NCBI GenBank assembly: GCA_963969495.1
Contig: OZ018320.1
Coordinates: 77,242,313 to 77,306,312, forward strand
Length of the DNA: 64,000 nucleotides
Source: Ceratothoa steindachneri
Taxonomy: Eukaryota; Arthropoda; Malacostraca; Isopoda; Cymothoidae
Direction of reading: 5' to 3'
The notes under the pieces are model-generated. The model saw nothing but the letters and a program-made list of their open reading frames with translations. It had not been told where the DNA came from and ran no database searches. Positions 45,522-55,469 of this stretch are shown here, in pieces (position 1 is the stretch's first letter; the number at the start of each line of letters is the position of its first letter). Made by a program: the position numbers and the translations under genes.

Positions 45522-45793
45522 TAGTATAAGAATTTATATTTTTTTGTATAAAGTGGTCCAAACTGTTTCTAAATGAATAAAATTGTGTGTTGTTACCCTT
45601 GTAAACAGTTTTTTACTAACGGTCCTAAAATAGCGGTGACGAACTGTAATTTAGCGATGCCGGAAGCGTGGTTAAAATAACGATGACGGAGTGACGGACT
45701 GGCCCGACCTGAAATAATGACGGACTGGCGGGCCGGCCGCTGGCGAATGACGAACCGGCGAAATGTACTGACGCGCCCACCACTGCGCAATAC

Positions 45794-45890
45794 ACATACA
45801 ACACATGTATTTCCCTATGCTACTGGTATCACATCACAAACATTGCAAACATACACAGATTCATTCTCAGACCTCATTTCCATGCATTAA
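45794..45890 (-). pseudogene. CR1 ORF1 start, PHD-like cysteine cluster
   Basis: The minus strand reads MEMRSENESVYVCNVC, then CVVCV across a stop, consistent with the PHD-type finger that precedes the esterase in CR1 ORF1. It is cut by the hAT element; the frame continues at 44229 after the target duplication. Confidence 0.55.
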
Positions 45891-45899
45891 GCCATTTCA

Positions 45900-46859
45900 C
45901 ATAAAAAACAACTAAATAGAAAAACTAATTCGGGTGGAAAAAAACAAAAAAAACGGACAAACAAAAAAGTACAAAAAACCAGACCTTAAATCCTTTTATT
46001 CGTAATTCAATTTAAGTGAATGGAGAAAACTTTTCAAAGCGCTTTAATTAATCAATTAGGAAAAATGTAAACAAAAGGGAAACCAAATTAGGTAGTTATG
46101 AAACGTAAACAAAAAATGTAGAACACAATGATTCGTCCAACTCAAACAAGGATGCAATATGGCTGTTTGCACTAAAAAAAATTATATATTCTCAATTAAC
46201 TGTATTGCAAGACCCACAAACTTATATTTTATTGACAACCACTACGAGAAATACAAAGAATATGTCGATTATCAACAGAGCTCACCAAAATACGTTCACC
46301 TCCGACACCTTCTTAATCCCACATACTTCTACATAAAATTTAGAAGCCTCCCTGGAAACAAGAGGGAAAGTCCCTTCAGTGACCTACGGCGTTTTGTGAT
46401 GAGATGATAAATGGTTATTGCATTGATGGTTTCCCATGGTTCAAATCACTTACAAGTGCCTTTAAATGGCTAAATGAGGCTTCTGCCACTAGATGGCGCC
46501 ACCCAGCGCCAAATCCGATGGCAGATTTGAAATCTCCGGGGTGAATAACCCTATGTCCCATGGTCATATCGGTCATTTCATGGCTCTAAATGGGTACAAT
46601 TGAACATTACTCTTTTTGAAAAACTAGCGACGCCTAGACCTGGCGCTTCGCTGCAGGTAAAAATCATGCGCTCGTCCACTAGGCAGGCTGCTGAGGAGCG
46701 TGTCCTTTATTTATAGCGTGTCCCTTATAGTGATTTTTAAGAACCTTTTGAATTTGGCCGGAAGGGTCCATTGAGAGGAACTAGTTCAGGTAGGGAGAGA
46801 AATTGTACATACTTAGGGACTTTATCAGTGAAATTTGTTGGAAGAAATACACTTTACTG
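45900..46859. other. No gene recognised
   Basis: An 82-codon plus-strand frame at 46159-46407 has no motif I recognise. A C/G-richer segment (46480-46530) contains GATGGCGCCACCCAGCGCC. Nothing else is supported. Confidence 0.4.
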
Positions 46860-47168
46860 AAGTTAAAATATGAAGATGGTGAGGTGGCAGTCGGTAAGAT
46901 GAAAAAGATTATTAATGGAATTTATTTTGGAAAAGTTTGTCACAAGAACCCAAGAACTTGAACGCTCATCCAGAGAAAGTCTACTTCCGGGAAATAAAGA
47001 TGGAGAATATATTTTTAAATATGTTACTAAGTAGGTCAACCGTATAATTAATAATTTGATAGGTGGAATTAATTTGAGAAATTGGTCAACATGTTTATGA
47101 GTGTCAGAGATTGCGAATGAATCGTCTACAAACTTTCTATTCGCGACTCTTTCTACCGCTGACATCAA
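46860..47168 (-). pseudogene. PLE reverse transcriptase relic
   Basis: The minus strand gives KFVDDSFAISDTHKHVDQFL, the YVDD region of PLE RTs with F in place of Y, followed after frame changes by pieces like TFSG and FSKINSINNLFHLT, which match the FK.NSI..L.HR.Y.L phrase downstream of the palm. It is short and old. Confidence 0.65.
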
Positions 47169-47174
47169 GCTCCA

Positions 47175-47700
47175 TTAAATCAAACAGTTCATCAAAGCTC
47201 TGGATAAGGATGGTGACTGCTTCACATACTTGTACCACGATTTTCCAGGATTGACCATGAAGTAGAAAGCTTGCATCTTTGATGGTCCTCAACCTCGTCA
47301 GCTCATCAGAGATACAAAGTTTGAAAACTCAATGAACGAAGTGAAACTGGAATCGGGGAAGGCTTTTGTTCTGATCGTGAAGAACTTTCTTGGCAACAAG
47401 AAGGCCAGGAATTACACAGAACATTTCACTAGTATGCTGACTGCTTTCAGAAACCTCGGATGCAACATGAGCATCAAAATGCATTACTTATTGTCACATA
47501 TGGATCGGTTTCCTGAGAATCTGAGATCATTGCGCGACGAGCAGGGGAGAGATTTCATCAAGACATGAAAGAAATGGAGACCAGATATCACAGACGCTGG
47601 GACGCAGTCATAATGGCTGGTAACTGTTAGACTCTGAAGAGAGACATCCCTACCGCTGAGCATTCTAGGAGTTTGAAGAAACGGAAGTTCATGCCATGAA
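47175..47700 (+). pseudogene. Relic of a repeat-associated arthropod protein of unknown function
   Basis: Frames give YLYHDFPGLT, AFVLIVKNFLGNKKARNYTE, LGCNMSIKMHYLLSHMDRFP, ENLRSLRDEQGRDFI and TLKRDIPTAEHSRSLKKRKF. I recall this order (MS.K.HFL.SHLDYFP, EEQGERFHQD, LKRD) from a multi-copy family of uncharacterised proteins in arthropods. Its mechanism is not known to me. A stop and frameshift at about 47567 and missing ends make it a fragment. Confidence 0.6.
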
Positions 47701-47978
47701 TTTTGAACAATGCTGACGTACTATTCAATTAACATGTACTTACCTTTATCAATGTCGGATTTTTTAAAACTCGATTTAGCACAAAAACCTAACCTGATCG
47801 TAAAAACGGATGTCATTTTCGGATTCAGCGGTGTAAAATTGTCCTAAATCAGTTTAAAAAACTCAGACGACTTACAAGGGTTTTTTTTTGTAACCTAGTG
47901 TCATATTTTTCAACCCAAATGTATGTACTTGCTCCCATTATTGTCATTTAAAGAATTGATTTCAATCCATTAACATAC

Positions 47979-48290
47979 CGGTTGATCCAGGAAAATGGAA
48001 CCCAATAAGCATAAGCCATATATTCTTGATATTTTATTTATTTCATAAAAACTATAAATCATAGAAAGAGTAGATTTACAAATTTATTATCAAATATTAT
48101 TTTTCGAAAATGCCTCCTCACAAATGTGCTCCATTAGTTTCTACAACTTCGAGGGTTCTCGCAGCCTCTGCGGCGCAACTTTCCACCATGGCTGTGCTCA
48201 TGGAATCCCCGAAAGTTCTCGCTTCCAAAGAAAAGAGATCCGAGACAGATCCCTCCTGCGAACCGTGGCGAATTAAAAACCATTACCATT
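47979..48290 (-). pseudogene. mariner-family transposase C-terminus and terminal repeat
   Basis: The minus strand reads STAMVESCAAEAARTLEVVE, then TNGAHL, like the C-terminal phrase MV...V..RLQ.VV...G.H.E of Tc1/mariner proteins. The element ends at CCGGTTGATCCAGGAAAATG (47979), preceded by TA. No partner end was found to the right, so the fragment is truncated. Confidence 0.5.
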
Positions 48291-48581
48291 TCCTTTGAGA
48301 TAACTCAAAAAAGACAACACAGGAATTCATTTTTCCCCTTATTCCCCAAAATATGGACACATACAAACACATTCTTCCGAAGCTCTTCCACAACAGATAT
48401 CTTCACGTATTATGACTTTACTAAGCCACGCCCATCAATTCATTGGAATAATTCTGACTCCGCCTTCTTGTTTCGATATATAAGACAAAATTTAGCTATT
48501 TTGAAAAAGGACTTCTTTGCATTAATCCATTACTACCTGTTCGTCATTATAATGTATAGTCATTACCAAGTATTGACCTAA

Positions 48582-48585
<4 letters not shown>
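48291..48585. other. No gene recognised
   Basis: Non-coding spacer up to the (TA)n tract. Confidence 0.5.

Positions 48586-48619
<34 letters not shown>
48586..48619. repeat. (TA)n tract
   Basis: Short TA repeat at the left border of the family D fold-back. Confidence 0.95.
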
Positions 48620-48621
<2 letters not shown>

Positions 48622-48750
48622 TGAGAATGGATGGGGAGAAAGAAAAGTCCAGACACTACACAGAGCTCTTTATTGACGTTTCGCCTCTTGGCTTCCTCAG
48701 AATGGAACTGACAAGAGAGATGGAAGATCGCCGCTCGACCATTCGTAGAG

Positions 48751-49062
48751 TTAGTCTGGGTCGCGGTCACTTGCTCTCCCCCGGCCGTTTCCCCCTCGTC
48801 TCGACCCTTTCGCCTCTTCATTAATGAACCTTGCCGCACCTGTCGCCAGCTTGAAGAAACCGTCCCGGTGATTTGTCGACCTATAGGAGAGAATATATGT
48901 AGCTTCAATAATCCTACGCTCACGTTTTGATAATCCTTTTTGAACTATACTCACCCCATCCCAGTTGGGTAAATGCCCACATTCATCTAGTGGTGCATAT
49001 AGATGAATGTGGGCATTTACCCAAATGGGATGGGGTGAGTATAGTTCAAAAAGGTTTATCAA
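48751..49062 (-). pseudogene. PLE protein C-terminus, left arm
   Basis: Reads DECGHLPNWDGVSIVQKGLS, KRERRIIEATYILSYRSTNH, RDGFFKLATGAARFI and a basic tail, stopping at 48751. This is the extreme C-terminus after GIY-YIG in PLE proteins (H...W..V..L.......R...EA..I). Nothing upstream is preserved. Confidence 0.75.
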
Positions 49063-49238
49063 AACGTGAGCGTAGGATTATTGAAGCTACATATATTCTC
49101 TCCTATAGGTCGACAAATCACCGGGATGGTTTCTTCAAGCTGGCGACAGGTGCGGCAAGGCTCATTAATGAAGAGGCGAAAGGGTCGAGACGAGGGGGAA
49201 ACGGCCGAGGGAGAGTAAGTGACCGCGACCCAGACTAA
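48927..49238 (+). pseudogene. PLE protein C-terminus, right arm
   Basis: Mirror copy of the left-arm frame with a handful of substitutions (for example KWDG for NWDG and ARLIN for ARFIN). The arms are thus nearly identical but not perfectly so. Confidence 0.75.
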
Positions 49239-49389
49239 CTCTACGAATGGTCGAGCGGCGATCTTCCATCTCTCTTGTCAGTTCCATTCTGAGGAAGCCA
49301 AGAGGCGAAACGTTAATAAAGAGCTCTGTGTAGTGTCTGGACTTTTCTTTCTCCCCATCCATTCTCACCTATACGTCGAGTCTTTCATG

Positions 49390-49392
<3 letters not shown>

Positions 49393-49457
<65 letters not shown>
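49393..49457. repeat. (TA)n tract
   Basis: About 65 bp of TA repeat at the right border of the family D fold-back. Confidence 0.97.
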
Positions 49458-49460
<3 letters not shown>

Positions 49461-49469
49461 GATTGGAAA

Positions 49470-50860
49470 CGAAATTTCCGCACAATAAAATTAAAAACAA
49501 ATATTTATTTATTTATAGAATCTATGAAGCGAATAAGAAGAAAAAACTCATTTAAACTGCAATGAACGCAGCCATTGTATGTATAGTTATTATAACAGTT
49601 CCTACCCTCTTTAACACTGCATCGGGTATGACTAGAGAAAAATGCCGTTCAACAGCCCTTCAAAGAACTGTTTCAATTGGCTATTTTAGCTTCCACTCTA
49701 ATACCCTCACCGGACACGGGATCGATTTCACCCAACCCTGAGAGCACGCTATATGTAACTTTAAAAAAATATAAACTGCAATGCTAAGCCTCATCGAGAC
49801 TTATCGGTACGCTTGGGGAACTCTCATCGTCCTCGCGAAGTATTTATATCCAATATACCAATCAATAGCCATGAAAAGGAGTTACATTTAACTATTTATA
49901 TCATTCACTCTTGCGTACATTTGTTTAATTTTTAAAAGTTACATACCATACCCCTACGAGTAGGTGAGTGAGCGGATACAACCACTTGCTTAGCGTGTTT
50001 GGGTAGCGTCTACCCTAGGAGTACCCGATGCGGTATCGAAGAAGCTTACCATTGTTGTAATTAGTAATGGAATTCAGCCGGTTCGCACCAGTTCTTAAAA
50101 CCCTGTTATTGGAAGTTCATTAATCCCGAGAACTGGTTGTTAGCTTAAATGAGGGGTTCTCAATCTTTTTTATGAAGCTGAGAAAATAACTAAAATTAAT
50201 AATTTCACTTGCTATACTATAACATGTAACAACCCAAAGAAAAACCTTTGCACGTATGTACATATATCGGGACAGCAAGCATGGTTTGCTGCTAGGGACT
50301 GATAGTGGAGAACCTGTTGTTAGTGAGACTTGTTGTGAGAGAACTTGTTGTTAGTGAGACCTGTAGTGAGAGAACCTATTCTAAAATCTTTTGAATCCTA
50401 CCACTGGCTGTAATGCCTCATATGCAAAGTAAGCAAACAATGGTTGCGTTCATTGCAGTTCAACTGACATTTGAATGGATTTAAAAACTTCTAAGTACTG
50501 TGACGGTAAGACTAAATTTTAAAATAGCCAATTGAAAATCCTCATGTTCTGTGACGGCAAGAGTAAATTTTAAAATAGCCAATTGAAAATCCTCATGTTC
50601 TGTGACGGTGAGAGTAAATTTTAAAATAGCCAATTGAAACAGTTTCTTCCAAGGGGTGTTAGATTGGTCGATATGATAGAGCCACTGGGTGTGGGTGAGA
50701 ATCGTCTCCCAGGCATCCCCGATGCATTATCAAAGAGCTAACCATTGATATAATAAACGCATACTATGCATGCGTTCATCGCAGTTGAAGTGAGAAATTT
50801 AATATGGCGTGCATCTACGAGGAAGTGGGTGATTCTGTTACACCAAGTCGCTGTTAAAAT
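49470..50860. repeat. Modular inverted/direct repeat cluster of unknown type
   Basis: One module recurs diverged: CCCGATGC with TATC(A/G)AAGA and TACCATTG or ACCATTG at 50028-50058 and 50718-50750 (direct), and its inverse near 49590-49640. A second motif, AAAATAGCCAATTGAAA, occurs at 50521, 50572 and 50623 and inverted at about 49672-49688. TGCGTTCATTGCAGTT (50446) matches inverted AACTGCAATGAACGCA (49556). No coding sequence; possibly a decayed fold-back or MITE. Confidence 0.6.
50492..50645. repeat. 51-bp tandem repeat, three units
   Basis: Units are marked by CTGTGACGG at 50498, 50549 and 50600, each followed by AGAGTAAATTTTAAAATAGC or a close variant. Nearly identical, so recent. Confidence 0.92.
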
Positions 50861-50918
50861 AGACAATTCAAACAGTTCTTTTATGCAGTGTCGAGGTGGT
50901 TTACAATTTCTATACTAA

Positions 50919-51358
50919 CAGTGGTGGATCCAGGATAAAAATTGGGAGGGGGGGGGCTAACCTGAATTCTTCCCTCTGAGTAGTCTGAGAAAAAGGCATT
51001 GATGATTAATAATGGATATCTTACACAACATTGATAACAACATCTCATAAAGGAGTGAGTGCTAACTCTCAGATCCGATTTTTTTTCCACACATCAGAAA
51101 ATTATGAATTGTATTTTTGAGGCGTCATTTAAGGTATAATACTGAATTTAATAATTATTTTTTGAGATTTACCTGTTTTTTAGACATGTATCTTATACAT
51201 TCGATAGCAACGGCTTAAAAAGTGTTTTTATATATAGTCTATATTATTACATAGTTCTTTCTGAATATTAGCATACAAGAAATATAAACATAAACTGGTC
51301 TGATATTTGGGTGGGGTTTCAGCTCCCTAGCCCCCCGTCCACCCTGAATCCGCGCCTG
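50919..51358. mobile_element. hAT-type MITE, copy 2
   Basis: A 440-bp element with ends CAGTGGTGGATCCAGG and CAGGCGCGGATTCAGG (inverted), flanked by TATACTAA (50911-50918) and TATCCTAA (51359-51366). Related along its length to 9575-10038, with scattered indels. Confidence 0.9.
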
Positions 51359-51366
51359 TATCCTAA

Positions 51367-53635
51367 CAGCGTTCTATAGCTGCTCACATTGAAGTTTAAA
51401 TTAAGAAAGGTAAAGAAAAGGCTGAATCTATAAGAGATCTGCCATGTCTTATTCCATGACAAGGTAGAAAACGAATGCCTAGGTGATAAAGATATAGTGC
51501 CAATTATGGCAGTGAAGACCAATAATTTCGAAGTGTAGATATCATCTACCGTATAAAATATTTTCCTTTTGAAACCCGATTGTACATGAGTTAAAGAATA
51601 GATTTAAAGGCTGAGGAAAGAAAACATGAAATATTCTTAATGCTTTGTTGCACTGTCTGACAAAACAAGATTACTGAAAAGAAACTCCTGAGAGCCGTAC
51701 AATTCCGAGATAAATGATTTAGACAAGTTACACTCTGAGCTGCTTGTTTTTTATTCTCTTCTTCTAAAGTTTTAAGCCTCATTGCCTGTCGCAATGAGGC
51801 TTCCATCAAACCCCTTATCATACTCTTCCTAAGCAGGAGCAGACCAGTCATACTCCTAAGTTCCCCCTCTCATTTTTGCTGTTATGTACTTATGTACATC
51901 CATTTAAGAGTCACACTAACGGTACATTTTCTAAGTCGGAAAACGAATAAAGGTGAGGGAGGCGAGAGAAAATATAATCCATTTGAAATAATCATTGAGT
52001 CGGTGAGGTTTTATTTTTAATGGCAAAACCTCGTCAAGGAATGGGAAGTGATCGGTGGGGGCTGCAAACAGGAGAGGGATTTTATGGGAGCGGGTTCGAA
52101 GGAAAGCTTACGTTCAAGGGGGTTAACATTTGCCAGGAAAAATGGCCAATCTCTTGCATTCAGGTTTTTTTTTTATTAGGTAATAATAATATGAGCTACG
52201 TTAAAATAAGATTTTGAGACCTTATATAGGCTGTGATAAATAGGCCTAGGGAAAACAAATCAGGGTCCATATTCTAAAATGTTTCTCGAAATATAATTAC
52301 TGCATTCCAATTACTTGCATGAGTACAGTTGAGCATAAGATAAAGCAGGTTGCTCATTTCGCTTACATAAATTTGATAGATTGTTTGCGGGAACTGCCGA
52401 TAACCGTTCCCGATCGTCTCAGCTCCTGAAAATGGGAAAGTTTCGCCCGGCTGGGATAATTCTCAAACAGGCGGGATAAAGACGATATCAAGCATGCGAT
52501 CGGTGCTCTACCTATGGGACATCGTTGTTTCCGGGGAAATTTCCAATGAAGTACCGTCACGTCACAAATTTTCTCAGTCGGATATTTTAACCATCACTTT
52601 ATTTCCCGTCAATGTAAACGATCGTTTTAACTGAGTGAAACACGTTATAATTTACAATTATATCGTTAGGTATTCTTAGCTTAATCCCCTTTTCTTATGC
52701 CCCTACCTAATATTATGAATGAGGTATGTTTTGTGTTGAGGTTATGATAAAATTAAAATTTAAAATCTAAAAAAAAGCAGCCATGGTTAAATTTTTTTAA
52801 ATTTTCTGAATTTCGCCAAATATAATAATTTTAAAAAAGAACTCTAAACTATTTCCCCCCTTTCAAAAAATCACGTTGCTAAAATATAGTTATATGTAGA
52901 TAAAATAAAAAGGAAGCCTTACTTAAATTTTAATATATTTTCTAAACTTCACCAATTATAATTCATTTTCTTTTAAAACATTACAAAGCATCGGATAATC
53001 ATATTTACTTTTTCGGAACTAAACTATTTTGTTTTTTCAAACTCTAAAGAAATTCTTAGAAATTACTTCGATAAAAATTAAAAATATACTTAAGTCATAA
53101 CCAAACTAAGATGAAATTATTATTCAAATACTCCAAAACATCCCGTTCTTAAATTATAGAGTTAGTGATGATGATGCTGATGAAGTGATGATGAGGGCAC
53201 TTCGAGCTCTAATTATCACATTAAAACCTCAACACTTGGATTATAAGCCGAGGGTTAATGCTTGGACCTTGGTGATTTATTGGGCAAAGCGGGTGTTAGA
53301 AGCAGCTTTGCCAAATGTTCCCACTTCAAGGTGCCCAGTCTGTATAATGCATCAAGCTGGCCATACTATCACATGCTTTTTCCACTGTGGGTCAATGTAA
53401 TATTCAGCAATGATTAACGATTTTTTGCATGAAAAATATCTTAATATCCTCGTTAGTTTGATGGCAAACGTTTATAAGGACATCTAAATAAAAATTACAG
53501 TACCTTACTGTAATCCGAACGCATTATGCAAATACTTTCAACTTTCATTTCGCAAATCCAAGTCGTGCTTAACTAATATATTCGAATTCTTTCAGTTTTT
53601 AGACTCATAAATACGAAAAAAGAAATATACAATAG
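51367..53635. other. No gene recognised
   Basis: Mostly AT-rich DNA. A minus-strand frame at 51851-51591 contains MEASLRQAMRLKTLEEENKK, which could form a coiled coil, but nothing supports a gene. Frames at 52560-52363 and 53185-53400 are also unrecognised. Confidence 0.4.
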
Positions 53636-53830
53636 AGTGAATGTCACACTCGTCAATTGCCAGACAGCCTTTGATGAGGTAAGTAATATTAAATTTGTAT
53701 AACTCTCTAGTCAGACCTCATTTTGAGTGTATAGTTTTGTTTTTATCACATCTTAGAAAGGGAATATACTAAATAACGAATTGTTAAAATTAATAAGTAG
53801 ACGTAACAACATGAACTAAGCTCTTCGCTT
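53636..53830 (+). pseudogene. Possible CR1 RT relic
   Basis: NVTLVNCQTAFDEV (about 53637-53680) resembles the RT motif A phrase, and VRPHFE with FLSHLRKG (about 53715-53760) the downstream CR1 phrase VRPHLEY...W.PH..K. Heavily decayed. Confidence 0.35.
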
Positions 53831-54060
53831 GTATAAATTAGTTTTTATAAAAAAAAAACAACTAAATCCATCATTAGTGTTTGGAATTATTTCGAGTAAT
53901 ATGATCAAAAGATTGTTAAAAAAAAGAATCTACGAAGTATTAAAAGGAATGATAGGCAGGTTTCCTGAATAATATAGACGTAAATCTTCTATCTCACGAC
54001 AGTGAAGTAATTAAAATAGCGAGCAAAAAGTTGATAATGAAATCTTTTCAAGTGGATAGC

Positions 54061-54064
<4 letters not shown>

Positions 54065-54136
<72 letters not shown>
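54065..54136. repeat. (TA)n tract
   Basis: About 72 bp of TA repeat, separated from the next tract by 83 bp of unrecognised sequence. Confidence 0.97.
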
Positions 54137-54139
<3 letters not shown>

Positions 54140-54216
54140 CTTGGATCCTTGTATTAATTTTCCCTGTGGGCTTTGTTGCATTTATTGCTTACTCACGCGA
54201 TACTTTGTGAGTTTTC

Positions 54217-54219
<3 letters not shown>

Positions 54220-54284
<65 letters not shown>
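54220..54284. repeat. (TA)n tract
   Basis: About 65 bp of TA repeat at the left border of a long fold-back. Confidence 0.97.
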
Positions 54285-54289
<5 letters not shown>

Positions 54290-55188
54290 CAATAAGAAAA
54301 CAATAGCAAGAAGTAGACTTAAATCCAACATCAAACAAATCTTTATTATGATTGAGTAGTGCAACGTTTCGACCTAACGGTCATCTTCTGGCTCTAGAAA
54401 ACAGATTAAGATATAAAAATATACAAAATAGGTTTGAGTGGTCAACGCAAATTATAATTATAGGGGAGTAAAATACAACGATTTAAGGAAAGAAGTAAAG
54501 TAAAATTGTACAGAAAAAACAACTAAAAAAATGGCTAATAAAAGCTTAAAAAACAACAACAAAAAAATCAATATAAAACCAAACGGATCAAATGAGAAAC
54601 ATACCTTGAATCTTTGATATCCAGTGAGAAAATGGTGTGGTAGAGAGGTGACAGGAAATATAACAGTTTCGCTAGTAGTGGTTGTTTAAAGGATGTTTAA
54701 TGCAATAGAAGAGGAATCAGAATTGAGTGATTCTATTGCATTAAACATCCTTTAAACAACCACTACTAGCGAAACTGTTATATTTCCTGTCACCTCTCTA
54801 CCACACCATTTTCTCACTGGATATCAAAGATTCAAGGTATGTTTCTCATTTGATCCGTTTGGTTTTATATTGATTTTTTTGTTGTTGTTTTTTAAGCTTT
54901 TATTAGCCATTTTTTTAGTTGTTTTTTCTGTACAATTTTACTTTACTTCTTTCCTTAAATCGTTGTATTTTACTCCCCTATAATTATAATTTGCGTTGAC
55001 CACTTAAACCTATTTTGTATATTTTTATATCTTAATCTGTTTTCTAGAGCCAGAAGATGACCGTTAGGTCGAAACGTTGCACTACTCAATCATAATAAAG
55101 ATTTGTTTGATGTTGGATTTAAGTCTACTTCTCGCTATTGTTTTCTTATTGAAAATTAAATTAAGGCTGCACATCGGAAACTACCTGG

Positions 55189-55190
<2 letters not shown>
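54285..55190. mobile_element. Near-perfect PLE tail fold-back, family E
   Basis: The arms of about 430 bp (54290-54713 and 54735-55150) are almost identical inverted copies separated by about 20 bases. Each has CAGAAGATGACCGTTAGGTC followed by GAAACG (54390-54365 minus, 55051-55076 plus) near its outer end. The right arm extends about 40 bases further (to GAAACTACCTGG) before (TA)n. No PLE coding sequence survives; the PLE call rests on the shared architecture and core. Confidence 0.75.

Positions 55191-55272
<82 letters not shown>
55191..55272. repeat. (TA)n tract
   Basis: About 82 bp of TA repeat into which the hAT element at 55273 inserted. Confidence 0.97.
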
Positions 55273-55275
<3 letters not shown>

Positions 55276-55469
55276 TGGCGGCTCATGGGTATTAATAAGA
55301 GGGGGCCCAGGGAAGGATATTATTAGTTAGTTAGGGTACCAAAAATTTTGGGAAAAGGCTACCTAGCTATTTAAGTACTATAATTCAAATTTTTAACACA
55401 TACTAACCTTTATTTATTTGTATAAGTAATCAGCTCTTCGGTTCTTCATCTGAGCGAAGGTATTAATTA

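Larger units (their letters stand above)
44230..45785 (+). mobile_element. Internally deleted hAT element with perfect target duplication
   Basis: The left end CAGTGGTGGGCAGTCCGTC matches the inverted right end CAGTGGTGGGCGCGTCAG. Both sides are flanked by CGCAATAC (44222-44229 and 45786-45793). Subterminal regions are rich in GACGG/CCGTC motifs. It lies inside CR1 ORF1. It is related to the hAT at 34.4-38.3 kb in the N- and C-terminal coding parts, although the ends differ. Confidence 0.93.
40335..45890 (-). mobile_element. CR1-type LINE carrying two nested insertions
   Basis: Minus-strand order: PHD-like start (45890-45794), hAT insertion, esterase domain of ORF1 (44100-43330), start of ORF2 endonuclease (about 43150-43058), LTR insertion, rest of endonuclease (41515-41290), a deletion of most of the RT at about 41285, RT C-terminus (41280-40580), and a 3' UTR ending in AACATAACATAAC at 40335-40349. 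A second copy of the 3' end is at 58.5-59.1 kb. Confidence 0.8.
48620..49392. mobile_element. Large PLE fold-back, family D, with coding arms
   Basis: Two arms, 48620-48990 and about 49000-49392, are near-identical inverted copies. Each carries a hammerhead-like CTGAGGAAGCC...GGCGAAACG core (48700-48678 minus, 49289-49312 plus). Each also carries the end of a PLE nuclease ORF, so the same peptide can be read outward on both strands. (TA)n lies on both sides. Confidence 0.85.

Noticed and set aside
47977..47996. TACCGGTTGATCC resembles the 5' end of 18S rRNA
   Set aside because: The match stops after about 13 bases, no rRNA follows, and the sequence fits a mariner-type end preceded by TA.
50492..50645. 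CRISPR-like array
   Set aside because: The 51-bp units are contiguous and identical without distinct spacers, and the window is eukaryotic.
52363..52560. 65-codon minus-strand ORF as a gene
   Set aside because: No motif, no splice or promoter context, and length is within chance for this composition.
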